A stretch of DNA of 64,000 nucleotides from Saccharopolyspora dendranthemae (lineage in GTDB: Bacteria; Actinomycetota; Actinomycetes; Mycobacteriales; Pseudonocardiaceae): positions 1,240,001 to 1,304,000 of the forward strand of contig NZ_VIWX01000001.1 of the NCBI RefSeq assembly GCF_007829955.1. The letters run 5' to 3'. Of this stretch, positions 27,101 to 35,948 are shown one piece after another. Within the stretch, counting starts at the first letter, position 1. Every line of letters starts with the position of its first letter. Under the pieces are notes generated by a model. That model had not been told where the DNA came from. It did not search any database and saw nothing but the letters and a program-made list of their open reading frames with translations. The translations under genes were made by a program, and so were the position numbers.

Positions 27101-28166
27101 CTACGGGATCCACCTGATGCTGACCACCAGCCGGTGGGCCGACATCCACAGCCAGCTGCGCGACCAGCTGGGCACCCGGCTGGAGCTGCGGCTGGGCGAC
27201 TCGATCGACTCGGTCATCGACATGCGCGCGGCGGCGGGCGTTCCGCGCCAGCCGGGTCGCGGCCTGACGATGGAGAAGCTGCACTTCATGTCCGCGATCC
27301 CGCGCCTGGACGGCCTGCGCCGGGTCGACGACCTGGCCAAGGGCGCGCGGATGCTGGCGGAGGCGGTGGCCGACAACTGGGACGGCGAGCAAGCCGCCGG
27401 CGTCCGGATGCTGCCGTCGGTGCTGCCCGCCGAGCAGCTGCCCGACCCGCAGGGCAAGCTGCGGCTCGCGCTGGGCTGGGGCGAGGCCGACCTTCAGCCG
27501 GTGTGGCACGACTTCTCGTCTCAACCGCACCTGACGGTCCTCGGCGACACCGGCAGCGGCAAGACCGCGCTGCTGCGGCTCGTCGCCGACGCGATCCCGA
27601 AGACCTACGCGCCGGGCGAAGCGGAGCTGATCCTCGTCGACTCGCGTCGCGTGCTGCTCGACGCCGTCCCCGACGCCTACCGGCGAGGTTTCGCGTTCTC
27701 GGCGACCGCCGCCAAGGAGATCGTCGGCACCGCGGCCACCGAGCTGCGGGAGCGGCTGCCCGGAGCGGACGTCACGCCGCAGCAGCTGCAGCGGCGCGAC
27801 TGGTGGTCGGGTCCCGAGGTGTTCATCCTCGTCGACGACTACGACCTGCTGGCCAGCACGATGGGCGGCCCGCTGGACTCGCTGCTGGACCTGTTGCCGC
27901 AGGCCGCCGACATCGGGTTGCACGTGATCCTCACCCGCAGCGCCGCCGGTTCCTCCCGGCTGTCGATGGACTCGGTGGTCCGGCGGATGCAGGAGTCCAA
28001 CACGCCGGACCTGGCGTTCTCCTGCCCGCCCACGGAGATGCCGCTGCTCAACGGCATGCGCGCGAAGGTGCTGCCGGCGGGCCGCGCGCACCTGGTGACC
28101 CGGCGCAGCGCGACCCTCATGCAGGCGGGCTGGCTGGCACCGCGTCCCGCCGGGGATCGCGCGTGA
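24195..28166 (+). CDS. eccC: Type VII secretion ATPase EccC (fused EccCa-EccCb)
   Basis: A 1,323-residue FtsK/SpoIIIE-type ATPase that drives substrate recognition and export. Two transmembrane helices lie at about residues 40-90. Three ATPase domains carry Walker A motifs GATGSGKS (483-490), GGPQAGKST (834-842) and GDTGSGKTA (1117-1125). Full length matches single-chain EccC proteins. The TTG at 24195 has AGAGGA 10 nt upstream; a GTG at 24201 is the alternative. The stop overlaps the start of the mycosin gene. Confidence 0.96.
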   Translation: MSVTPFRRPARQKPPVMPDGELSLQEPPVIPEQVSGGFGGLLMYLPMALGSGAMMLMFMGRGGSGGFGGIGLIVVALMAVSMLAMGFGQMGRSIGERKRRLKGERRDYLRYLGQMRKQVRQVAMDQRKALSWRHPDPAGLWSVAMSGRLWERRLSHADFAEVRIGRSAQRLAMKMTPVQSKPVEDLEPLSARALRRFIKAYTTVDDLPTALFLRGFSQVQMRGDTEAARGLLRAVLAQLVTFHSPDDLKIAVCASPDRAPEWDWVKWLPHAQHTSQQDGAGHVRMLTETLAELEAMIGPELGDRGRFEAGASPTRDEPYVVVVLDGVDTPAESRLAGAGYRNATVLNLDMSGPAQRTTLRLELSGQKIDMIRLNRSGAEVRTELGVPDSKGLSQVTSLARTLAPFRLSATTDIVEPMVTDFDLAALLEVGEMDKLDAARTWARTSQQDRLRVPIGIAENGTKIELDIKESAQGGMGPHGLLIGATGSGKSELLRTLVVAMAVTHSSEVLNFVLVDFKGGATFLGLDELPHTSAVITNLADEAPLVTRMQDALQGEMVRRQELLRSAGNYSSLLEYEKARAAGAPLAPMPSLFLVVDEFSELLASHPDFSELFVMIGRLGRSLGVHLLLASQRIDDGRMHKLESHLSYRIGLRTFSAMESRSVIGVPDAYQLPSAPGNGYLRSDVATLSRFKAAYVSAPFKRRTAEQRKAEISRQVVAFSAARLPDSPTEHAPEPEPETEEEMTETLLQVAVSRLKGQGPPAHQVWLPPLDEPPPLDELLPPLVPDADHGLTPISWPGRGKLQVPVGVIDKPFDQARELYMVDLSGVGGHVGIAGGPQAGKSTMLRTLIAGLALTHTPDEVQFYCLDFGGGTLQTLGELPHIGGIAGRMDSERVSRTVAEVQGVLAQREEIFAAHGVENMAEYRERRRKGTIPEDSFGDVFLVVDNWGTLRSDFEQHDQTIRSLASRGLTYGIHLMLTTSRWADIHSQLRDQLGTRLELRLGDSIDSVIDMRAAAGVPRQPGRGLTMEKLHFMSAIPRLDGLRRVDDLAKGARMLAEAVADNWDGEQAAGVRMLPSVLPAEQLPDPQGKLRLALGWGEADLQPVWHDFSSQPHLTVLGDTGSGKTALLRLVADAIPKTYAPGEAELILVDSRRVLLDAVPDAYRRGFAFSATAAKEIVGTAATELRERLPGADVTPQQLQRRDWWSGPEVFILVDDYDLLASTMGGPLDSLLDLLPQAADIGLHVILTRSAAGSSRLSMDSVVRRMQESNTPDLAFSCPPTEMPLLNGMRAKVLPAGRAHLVTRRSATLMQAGWLAPRPAGDRA

Positions 28167-29323
28167 GGGCGGCGCTGCTCACGGTGGCGCTGGTGGGCGG
28201 GACCGCGCTCGCCGCCGCACCGGTTCCAGCCGAAGCCCAGCAGAAGTGCGCGGAACCGGCGAACACCGCCGTGCCGCAGGAGGGGTGGGCTCTCGAGCGA
28301 CTCGACCCGAGCCGGTCGTGGAACCTCACCAGCGGCGAATCGGTGACGGTGGCCGTGATCGGCACCGGCGTGAGCGCAGCGGCTCCGTCGCTCAACGGCG
28401 CTGTGCTGCCCGGGCAGAGCCTCATCGGCGGCGCGGGCGACGACGACTGCGCGGGCCGGGACACGTTCATGGCAGGGGTGATCGCTGCGCGTCCGTCGGC
28501 GGGGACCGGGTTCACCGGCATCGCACCGGGCGCGCAGATCCTGCCGCTGCGCATCACCAACGACCCGAAGGAAGTCGACGCGGGCAAGCTCGCCTCGGCG
28601 ATCCGGTCGGCCGCCGACCGCGGCGCGACGGTGATCGCGGTGTCGGTGGGCACCGCGTCGGCCGACGGCGGCCTGCGCGCTGCGGTGTCCTACGCGCTGA
28701 GCAAGGACGCGCTGGTCATCGCACCGTCCGATGTGGACGTGGGCGACGACGCGATCCCGTACCCCGCCGCCTTCCCGGAAGCGCTGCCGGTCACCGGCAT
28801 CACCGGGGGCGGCGAACCGATCCAGCACGCGGCCGCTCCGCCCGCGCTGGTCGCGCCGGGCGACGACGTGGTGGGTATCGCACCGCGCGGCAACGGCCAG
28901 CTGGTGGCCTCCGGCGGCGGCATCGGGGTCGCCTTCGTCGCGGGCACGGCCGCCCTGGTGCGCGCTTACCACCCGGATCTCTCGGCCGCCCAGGTCCGAG
29001 AACGGCTGCAGGACACCGCCGATCACCCGCCGGCAGACCTGCCGGACCCGCAGCGGGGCTACGGCGTGGTCAACCCCCACGCGGCGGTCACCTCGGTCCT
29101 CCCGGCGGAGTCCGGCGAACGCCCGAACGTCGCGGCTGCGCAACCGGTTCAGCTGCCACCGAGGCCGTTCGTCGATCCCCTCCCGCAACTGGTCGCGCTG
29201 CTGGTGACGGGTGCCGTCGGGCTGCTGGCGGCGCTCGGCGCCGCCGGTGCCGTGCTGCTTCCGCGAGCGCGCGAACGCGGGTGGCGGTCGGCGTGGCACG
29301 GACCCGGGAAGAACGGGGGCTAG
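28163..29323 (+). CDS. Mycosin-like protein (MycP) without a catalytic triad
   Basis: A 386-residue subtilisin-fold mycosin. It has an N-terminal signal sequence, an S8 domain and a C-terminal transmembrane helix (about 348-372) with a basic tail. GTG 28163 overlaps the eccC stop (GTGA). Family members need Asp in VIDTG, His in GHGT and Ser in GTS. Here these read VIGTG (Gly67), GRDT (Arg99) and GGGI (Gly253), so all three catalytic residues are replaced while the surrounding fold is retained (AGTAALVRAYHP, for example). Mycosins also stabilise the ESX membrane complex independently of proteolysis, so a structural role is likely. A pseudogene is less likely because the frame is intact. Confidence 0.9.
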   Translation: MRAALLTVALVGGTALAAAPVPAEAQQKCAEPANTAVPQEGWALERLDPSRSWNLTSGESVTVAVIGTGVSAAAPSLNGAVLPGQSLIGGAGDDDCAGRDTFMAGVIAARPSAGTGFTGIAPGAQILPLRITNDPKEVDAGKLASAIRSAADRGATVIAVSVGTASADGGLRAAVSYALSKDALVIAPSDVDVGDDAIPYPAAFPEALPVTGITGGGEPIQHAAAPPALVAPGDDVVGIAPRGNGQLVASGGGIGVAFVAGTAALVRAYHPDLSAAQVRERLQDTADHPPADLPDPQRGYGVVNPHAAVTSVLPAESGERPNVAAAQPVQLPPRPFVDPLPQLVALLVTGAVGLLAALGAAGAVLLPRARERGWRSAWHGPGKNGG

Positions 29324-29475
29324 GCTGCGTGCGCGAACAGAACTCGATCAAGCCCTCCGAGGCGGAGTCGGCACCCGCAGGTCGCGAACAGCCAACGGCC
29401 CCACCGAAAAGCTCGAACGCGCGCGCCACCGCCGACCACTCCGACACCGGTCCGGGATCAGGCAGGGGCGCGTTG

Positions 29476-32319
29476 ATGACGTCGGGCGGAAGACCGGAGG
29501 TCTTCGGACGGGACGTGGAGCTCGCGCAACTGCGCGGGCACGTCGGCGAGGCGGCCGCCGGGCGCGGCAACGTCCTCTGGCTGGAAGGCGAGCCGGGCAT
29601 CGGCAAGACGGCGCTGCTGCGCGCCCTGGTCACCGAGGCCGAGCGACTCGGCTGCGCCGTGCACCACGCCACGGCCGACCAGCTCTCCCAGCGCTTCCCG
29701 CTGCGGGTCCTGCTGGACTGCCTCTCGGTGCACCCCCAGTCCGACGACGCCGAAGTCCTCGGGATCCACGAGCGCCTGCGCTCGGCCGCCGACGATCCGG
29801 TCCCGGCGCTCGCCGAGCAGCTCATCGCGCTGGTCGAGAAGTACTGCGCGACGGGGCCTCTGGTGCTCGCCATCGACGACGTGCAGTGGGCCGACGAGGC
29901 CAGCCTGCTGGTCTGGCACCGGCTGAGCCGCCTCGCCGAGCACCTGCCGCTGCTGCTCGTGGCCGCGATCCGCCCCTCAGGGGGCCGCACCGAGCTCGGC
30001 GTGGTCCGGGGCGAAGACCGCGCGGCGATCCGCATCGCCGTGCCACCGCTGGACGCGATCGCCGCTGCGGCTCTCGCCGCGAACCTCACCGGCACCACCG
30101 AGATCGGCCCCGCGCTGCTGACGATGCTGGACCGCGCCGCCGGGAACCCGCGCTACGTGCGGGAGATGGTGCTGGCGCTCGGCCGCGAGAACCACCTCGA
30201 CATCACCGGTGCCCACGCCGAGATCACCCAGGACGCCACCGGCCACGCGCTGCCGCGGTCGCTGGCCGAGGCGATCGCCTCCCGGCTGGGATTCGTCGGC
30301 AGCGACACCATCGGCCTGCTGCGGATGGCGGCGCTGCTGGGGCCGACGTTCTCGGTGACGGACCTCCGCACGGTCTCCGAACGCCCGGTCGTGGCGCTGG
30401 TGGGCTGCGTCGAGGAAGCTCTCACCGCCGGGCTGCTGGTGGAATCGGGTTCGCGGCTGACGTTCCAGCACGGGCTGATCCGGCAAGCCCTGCACGAGAC
30501 CACGCCGACCGCCTTGCGGTTGGCGCTGCACCACCAGGCCGCCCGGGCGCTGGCGTCCTCCGGAGCCCCGGTGGAGCGCACGGGCGAGCAGCTGCTCGCG
30601 TCGATCGCCGTCGACGACGCCGAGATCGACGACTGGGGCTTGGACTGGCTCGTCGACAACGGGCGGATGCTGGCCCACCGCGCGCCCGAGTGCGCCGGAG
30701 AACTGCTCGGCAGAGCGATCCCGCCGCTGTCCACGCGCGATCCGCGACGTGATTCCCTGCGCACCGCCCGAGTTCTGGCGATGGTGCAGCTGGGACGCCC
30801 GGCCCAAGCCCGCGAGCTGAGCGAACGCGCCCTCGCCGACACCCACGACCTGTCCTGCACCGCGGAGCTCAGCTGGTACCTGGCGTGGTCGCTGGCCGTA
30901 CTGGGACTCGACGATCTGGCCACCGAGGTCGTCGAGAATGCCTTGCGGACACCGGGAATCGACCGGCCGTGGCTCGCCCGGATGCACGCGGTCCTGGGCC
31001 AGGTGATGCTCGCCCGCGGTCACTTCGACGCCGCCGACGCGGCGGTGGAGCGCGCGCTGGCCGAGGCGCGCCCTGCCCGTGACGGTTTCGCGCTCGGCCT
31101 GGCCCTGCACGTGCGCGGCGCCGCGCTGGCGCGCCGGTGCGACCTCGCCGAAGCGGTGATCTGCTACGAGCAGGCCGGCGCCGCGCTGGGCGACGCTCCG
31201 GAGAACACCGATCTGCGGCTGACGGTGCTGGGCAACCGGATGATGCTGCTGTTCGGGCTCGGCCAGGCGGGCGAAGCCGATGGCGCGCTGCACGAGATGC
31301 TCGCGATCGCCGAGCGCTCCGCCACCCCGTCACGGTTGGCCGCGGTGCGGCTCTCGGCGGCCAACCACTACTACACGATCGGCCGCTGGGAGGACGCCAC
31401 CGCTGAGCTGGGGGCCGTCACCGAGCTCGCCGACCGGCTCGACGATCCGGGACGCCGCTGGTTGCACGGTCTTTCGGCGTTGCTGGCCGGTCATCGCGAC
31501 GACCGCTCCACGCTGCGCCGCAGCCTGCAGGCGGCCGGCTCCGAGGAGGACCTGTCGACCCGCTCGTCGGCGGAGTTCCTGCTGCTGGCCGCAGCGATGC
31601 GCGCCGAGGCGGAATCGGAACCGGGCAGCGCGGTGCGGCTGCTGTCGGACGCGCTCACCGAGGGCAAGCGCTTCGGCACCCGCTACCTGTGGCTGCCCCA
31701 GCTGGTGCGGCTGGCGATCGAGACCGGTGCGACCGAGATCGCGGGCCGGGCCACCGATGCGTGCGCCGAGGACGCCGCGGTCGGCGCGGTGCCCAACATC
31801 GTCGCGGCGTCGCAGCACTGCCGCGGCCTGCTGGAACGCGATCCCACGGCGCTGCGGGCCGCGATCGAGCTCTACAGCAAGACCAACCAGCCTCCCCGCT
31901 ACGCCCGGGCCCTGGAGGACATGGCGGTGGTGCTGGCCGAGCGCGGCGAGTCGGCGTCGGCTCGAACCGCGTACGGAAGGGCCGTGAAGATCTACCAGAA
32001 GCTCGGTGCGACCTGGGACCTGCGGCGCGCCGACTCCCGGATGCGCCCGCACGGCGTGCGGCAGGCGCGGGGACGGCGTCACCGGGCCACCAACGGCTGG
32101 GAGTCGTTGACGCCGACGGAGCGGCAGATCGCCCGGCTGGTGGCCGACGGGCTGCCCAACCCGGACATCGCGACGGCCTTGTTCTCCTCCCGTCGCACGG
32201 TCGAGGTCCACGTCTCGCACATCCTGGCCAAGCTCGGTGCCCGGTCCCGGGTGGAGATCGCGGTGGAGGCCACGCGGCACGACGGCGAAGAGGCGCGCAG
32301 CGGCCCCAGATCCGCCTGA
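29476..32319 (+). CDS. Large ATPase LuxR-family (LAL/MalT-like) transcriptional regulator
   Basis: About 947 residues from ATG 29476 (AGGGG 7 nt upstream). An upstream GTG at 29329 in the same frame would add a low-complexity N-terminus. The AAA-type ATPase domain has Walker A GEPGIGKT (38-45) and a Walker-B-like LVLAIDDVQWAD. A long TPR-like helical middle follows. The C-terminus is a LuxR helix-turn-helix (about 878-935, LTPTERQIARLVADG...). It lies 150 nt after the mycosin gene on the same strand, so control of the ESX locus is possible but unproven. Confidence 0.9.
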   Translation: MTSGGRPEVFGRDVELAQLRGHVGEAAAGRGNVLWLEGEPGIGKTALLRALVTEAERLGCAVHHATADQLSQRFPLRVLLDCLSVHPQSDDAEVLGIHERLRSAADDPVPALAEQLIALVEKYCATGPLVLAIDDVQWADEASLLVWHRLSRLAEHLPLLLVAAIRPSGGRTELGVVRGEDRAAIRIAVPPLDAIAAAALAANLTGTTEIGPALLTMLDRAAGNPRYVREMVLALGRENHLDITGAHAEITQDATGHALPRSLAEAIASRLGFVGSDTIGLLRMAALLGPTFSVTDLRTVSERPVVALVGCVEEALTAGLLVESGSRLTFQHGLIRQALHETTPTALRLALHHQAARALASSGAPVERTGEQLLASIAVDDAEIDDWGLDWLVDNGRMLAHRAPECAGELLGRAIPPLSTRDPRRDSLRTARVLAMVQLGRPAQARELSERALADTHDLSCTAELSWYLAWSLAVLGLDDLATEVVENALRTPGIDRPWLARMHAVLGQVMLARGHFDAADAAVERALAEARPARDGFALGLALHVRGAALARRCDLAEAVICYEQAGAALGDAPENTDLRLTVLGNRMMLLFGLGQAGEADGALHEMLAIAERSATPSRLAAVRLSAANHYYTIGRWEDATAELGAVTELADRLDDPGRRWLHGLSALLAGHRDDRSTLRRSLQAAGSEEDLSTRSSAEFLLLAAAMRAEAESEPGSAVRLLSDALTEGKRFGTRYLWLPQLVRLAIETGATEIAGRATDACAEDAAVGAVPNIVAASQHCRGLLERDPTALRAAIELYSKTNQPPRYARALEDMAVVLAERGESASARTAYGRAVKIYQKLGATWDLRRADSRMRPHGVRQARGRRHRATNGWESLTPTERQIARLVADGLPNPDIATALFSSRRTVEVHVSHILAKLGARSRVEIAVEATRHDGEEARSGPRSA

Positions 32320-32694
32320 GGGACCCTGCCGCTCCGCCCTTTCCGTGACACGTCGTGCCGATCCGTCACGGCACGCACCGCAACGCGACGGGCAGGGATC
32401 ATCACGCCCAGTAACCCATCACGGGGCCGTCATCCCGGGTTCACAACAGCTTTATATTTCCGACCGACTGGTTGGTCCGGCACATGGGTATGAAAACGGA
32501 CAACTCGCCCACTCGAACGCTCATCTGAGCGACCTCCGGCCCACACGTAGAAAATCTAAGTGAGCTCCCTCATTTCCCCCGTTCGAGCTAACGGGCAAGC
32601 TCATCGCTGCCATCCGGAGACCCCGATTCCGGTCGTTCTCGCAAGCTCTGTGAACGATTGACCAACGGGGCAGACAACCGAATGAAGAATCCAC
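32320..32694. other. Intergenic region upstream of the ECF sigma gene
   Basis: 375 nt, less GC-rich than its surroundings. It holds an imperfect dyad GACCGAC/GTTGGTC near 32464-32480 and a short CCCGTT/AACGGG hairpin near 32579-32597. No convincing coding frame is present. Confidence 0.4.
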
Positions 32695-33306
32695 ATGACG
32701 CTTCTCGGAGATCCGCGATCAGCGATCGCATTCGAACGGGCTCACGCCTCCTCGGTGAACGGAGTCGGCGAACGAACGGTTCGCAACACCGACACGACCT
32801 TGAAGTCGCTCTACGACGACTACTACGCGAGGCTGCTGTCTTACGTGAACAGAATCCTCTCCGATCCGCACCTGGCGGAGGACGTCGTGCAGGAGACGAT
32901 GCTCCGGGCCTGGCAGCACGCTGACACGCTGACGCCGGAACGCGGGTCGGTCTGGGGCTGGCTGACCAGGGTCGCCCACAACATCGCCATCGACCGCATC
33001 CGCGCTCGCCGCGCACGCCCCACGGAGGTCGACGAAACCGCAGGCAGTTCCTCTGCCGACTACGACGCCGACCACGCCGACGCCGTCGTGAACCGGGTCG
33101 TGGTGGCGACCATGGTCAGCAAGCTGGTCCCCGCGCACCGCTCGGTGCTCTACGAGGTCTACTTCGCCGACCACACCGCGGCCAGCGCCGCGAGCACGCT
33201 GGGCATCCCGCCGGGAACGGTGAAATCCCGCCTGCACCACGCGCTGCGGAACCTCAAAACGACCATGGACCCGCGCTCGCGAGATCCCTTCCGCTCCCGA
33301 TCCTGA
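32695..33306 (+). CDS. ECF RNA polymerase sigma factor
   Basis: A 203-residue sigma-70 family protein. Region 2 (residues about 38-105) includes LYDDYYARLLSYVNR and EDVVQETMLRAWQH. Region 4 (about 133-185) ends with GIPPGTVKSRLHHALRNLK. The arrangement resembles SigK/SigL-type ECF factors. No anti-sigma (zinc-finger or membrane) gene follows: the next gene is on the opposite strand. Its control is therefore not visible here. Confidence 0.9.
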   Translation: MTLLGDPRSAIAFERAHASSVNGVGERTVRNTDTTLKSLYDDYYARLLSYVNRILSDPHLAEDVVQETMLRAWQHADTLTPERGSVWGWLTRVAHNIAIDRIRARRARPTEVDETAGSSSADYDADHADAVVNRVVVATMVSKLVPAHRSVLYEVYFADHTAASAASTLGIPPGTVKSRLHHALRNLKTTMDPRSRDPFRSRS

Positions 33307-33317
33307 GAGCGCTCCCA
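33304..33317. promoter_or_regulatory. LacI-type palindrome at the sigma-gene stop codon
   Basis: TGAGAGCGCTCCCA overlaps the stop of the ECF gene. It differs by one base from the palindrome at 39770-39783. It may be a binding site of a GAGAGCGCTCTC-recognising LacI regulator or a chance occurrence. Confidence 0.35.
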
Positions 33318-33408
33318 CGCGAAGAGTTCATCATCGAATCGCGATGTGACAACCAGTCGTCGAACGTACCACCGGAGTTTTCGGCGGCGATCAATTGTTT
33401 GAACCGTT

Positions 33409-34404
33409 TCAAAGGCAGCCGCACGAATTCCTGTGGATGAGACTCGACTCCAATCTATGTGTTAGCGGTGAGGAATCGGGATCGGCTATTCGGCGCAACA
33501 ACAACCGGGCGGCGGTGGTGCCGATTTCCGCGCTCGGTTGAGCGATCACGGTCAACCGCGGCGAGAACCAATCCGCCCACGGGAAGTCGTCGAAACCCAC
33601 CAGCGCCACGTCGTCCGGGACCCGCAGACCCGACTCGCTGATCGCCTGCATGGCGCCGATGGTCATGCTGTTGTTGGCCGCGATGACCGCGGTCGGCGGA
33701 TCGCGCCGCGCGAGCACCCCCGCGGTCACCCGGGCGGCGCGGTCGCTCTCCGACGCGCCCTCCAGCAGCAGCTCGTCGTCGAGGTCGATCCCGTTGCGCG
33801 CCAACCCGTCCCGGTAGCCGCGCAGCCGCTCCTCCGTGGTGGTGAGCCCGCCCAGCCCGGAGACCATCGCGATCCGGGTGTGCCCGAGCTCGGCGAGGTG
33901 GTCGACCAGCAGCGCCGTCGGTTCGGCGTTGTCCGGCCCCACCTGGTCGTAGCGCTCGTCGGCGAGCCGGTCGGCCAGCACCACCGGAACCCGTTGCGAG
34001 TCGAGGTATTCCAGCGCCCGCGCCGGATCCGCTGACGGCGCGAGGATCACCCCGTCGACGCGGCGCTCGCGCATGCTGCGCGCCACGGTGAGCTCGTGCT
34101 CGGGGTCGTCGCGCGGGTCGGCCAGCAGCAGCGTGTAGCCCTGCCGCACCGCCTCCGACTCGACGCCCTGCAGCACCTGGCCGAAGTAGGGGTTGGAGAT
34201 CGCCGACATCACCACGGCGATCGACCGGGAACCGCCGGTGGCCAGCGAGCGGGCGAGGGTGTTCGGGCTGTACCCGGTCTCGGCGATGGCGGCCTCGACG
34301 ACCTCCCGGGTCTCCTCGCGCACCGTGCGGGTGCCGTTGATGACGTGCGAGACGGTCGCGGTGGAAACCCCCGCGACGCGCGCGACATCGGCCATGGTCG
34401 CCAT
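33409..34404 (-). CDS. LacI-family regulator of the adjacent sugar transport unit
   Basis: About 331 residues from ATG 34404; a TTG at 34410 also lies behind GGAGGAG. The N-terminal helix-turn-helix ([20 protein letters not shown]) is followed by a periplasmic-binding-protein-like sensor domain. It is divergent from a sugar porter/kinase pair, and a perfect palindrome lies between them, so repression of both units with relief by a sugar is likely. The stop codon lies in a TTTGAA/TTCAAA hairpin (33398-33413). Confidence 0.92.
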   Translation of the reverse strand: MATMADVARVAGVSTATVSHVINGTRTVREETREVVEAAIAETGYSPNTLARSLATGGSRSIAVVMSAISNPYFGQVLQGVESEAVRQGYTLLLADPRDDPEHELTVARSMRERRVDGVILAPSADPARALEYLDSQRVPVVLADRLADERYDQVGPDNAEPTALLVDHLAELGHTRIAMVSGLGGLTTTEERLRGYRDGLARNGIDLDDELLLEGASESDRAARVTAGVLARRDPPTAVIAANNSMTIGAMQAISESGLRVPDDVALVGFDDFPWADWFSPRLTVIAQPSAEIGTTAARLLLRRIADPDSSPLTHRLESSLIHRNSCGCL

Positions 34405-34453
34405 TGACAAGCACTCCTCCGGGCTCGATCAGGTGACGCGAAGCATACCCGGC

Positions 34454-34473
34454 AAACGCTTGCGCAAGCGCTT
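34454..34473. promoter_or_regulatory. LacI-family operator between regulator and sugar porter
   Basis: The palindrome CGCTTGCGCAAGCG (34457-34470), flanked by AAA and CTT, lies 50 nt upstream of the regulator start and 100 nt upstream of the porter start. Position and symmetry are typical for LacI-family operators. Confidence 0.75.
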
Positions 34474-34571
34474 AACTTGGACCTACAGTGCCGATCACTC
34501 AAAGCGGAGTCCGCGCCGCGGCGCGCACATCGACCCGCATCGCAGCGGGTCGGGGAGGGGCAACAGCACCC

Positions 34572-35948
34572 ATGACCACATCAACGGTCGCGGACAGGTC
34601 CGCGTCGCCCGCTCGACGCGGTGCCGTGCTCGGCGCGTCGACCATCGCCGCGCTCGGCGGCCTGCTCTTCGGCTACGACACCGGCGTCATCTCCGCCGCT
34701 CTGCTCTACATCGCCCCCGAGTTCGCGCTCTCCGACGGGATGAAGCAGTTCGTGGTCGCGTCGCTGCTGCTCGGCGCCATCGTCGGCTCGATCGGCGCGG
34801 GCCCGGTGGTCGACCGCATCGGCCGCAAGGTCACGCTGATCGCGCTCTCGGCGGTGTTCACCGCGGGCGCGCTGCTGTCCGCCCTCGCACCGGGCACGGC
34901 GGTCCTGGTCGTGGCGCGAGTCCTGCTGGGCCTGGCGATCGGCGGCTCATCGCTGGTGGTGCCGACCTACATCGCCGAGATCGCCCCGCCGAGGCTGCGC
35001 GGCCGCCTGGTGTCGATGAACCAGCTGATGATCACCATCGGCATCTTCGCGTCCTACCTGGTCGGCTACGCCTTCGCCGACAGCCACGGCTGGCGCTGGA
35101 TGGTCGGCCTGGCCGTCGTGCCGTCGCTGATCATGCTCGTGGGCCTGTTCACCCTCGCCGAGAGCCCGCGCTGGCTGCTCGCCCGCGGCCGCACCGACGA
35201 CGCCCGCCAGGCGCTGCTGCGCACCCACTCCGCGGCAGACGCCGACGCCGCGCTCGCCGAGATGTCCGAGGCGATGCGCGAGGAGAGCCGCTTCACCTAC
35301 CGGGACCTGCTCAGCCCGAAGCTGCGCCCCGCGGTGATGCTGGGCTTCGCCGTGGCCGCCACCAACCAGCTGGTCGGCGTCAACGCGGTCATCTACTACG
35401 CGCCCACGATCCTCAAGCAGGCCGGACTCGGTGACTCCGCGGCGATCCTGTCCTCGGTGGGCATCGGCGCCGCCAACATGATCTTCACGATGATCGCGCT
35501 GCTGTTCATCGACAAGGTGGGCAGGCGACCGCTGCTGCTGGGAGGCACCAGCGTGGTCATCGTCGTGCTGTTCGCGCTCGGCGCGCTGTACCTGCTGCCC
35601 AGCGTGCACGGACTGGGCACGCTGCTCACCGCCGGCCTGATGCTCTACGAAGCGGCGTTCGCGGCGAGTCTCGGGCTGGCGATCTGGCTGATCAACAGCG
35701 AGGTGTTCCCGACCGCGGTGCGCGGCAAGGCGGCCGGCGTCGGCACGGTGACGCACTGGGGACTGGACTTCCTGATCTCCATCTCGGTCCTGACGCTGAT
35801 CAACGCGCTCACCCCGACCGGCCTGTTCTGGATCTACGGCCTGCTGGGCGTCCTCGGACTCGCCTACCTGTGGCGGAACCTGCCCGAGACCAAGAACCGC
35901 ACGCTGGAGGACATCGAGAGCTCGCTGCGCAAGGGGAAGGCGGCGTGA
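34572..35948 (+). CDS. MFS sugar porter
   Basis: 458 residues from ATG 34572, with GGGAGGGG about 12 nt upstream. Twelve transmembrane helices carry the sugar-porter signatures: GLLFGYDTGVISAAL near the start, DRIGRK and DKVGRR in the loops, ESPRWL before the central loop and PETKNRTLEDIE at the end. It imports a monosaccharide or polyol, probably by proton symport. It overlaps the kinase gene by 4 nt and is divergent from a LacI regulator. The substrate is not determinable from sequence. Confidence 0.93.
   Translation: MTTSTVADRSASPARRGAVLGASTIAALGGLLFGYDTGVISAALLYIAPEFALSDGMKQFVVASLLLGAIVGSIGAGPVVDRIGRKVTLIALSAVFTAGALLSALAPGTAVLVVARVLLGLAIGGSSLVVPTYIAEIAPPRLRGRLVSMNQLMITIGIFASYLVGYAFADSHGWRWMVGLAVVPSLIMLVGLFTLAESPRWLLARGRTDDARQALLRTHSAADADAALAEMSEAMREESRFTYRDLLSPKLRPAVMLGFAVAATNQLVGVNAVIYYAPTILKQAGLGDSAAILSSVGIGAANMIFTMIALLFIDKVGRRPLLLGGTSVVIVVLFALGALYLLPSVHGLGTLLTAGLMLYEAAFAASLGLAIWLINSEVFPTAVRGKAAGVGTVTHWGLDFLISISVLTLINALTPTGLFWIYGLLGVLGLAYLWRNLPETKNRTLEDIESSLRKGKAA

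Noticed and set aside
32460..32482. TetR-type operator upstream of the ECF gene
   Set aside because: Only a 6-of-7 imperfect dyad with no TetR gene nearby; recorded as a weak dyad only.
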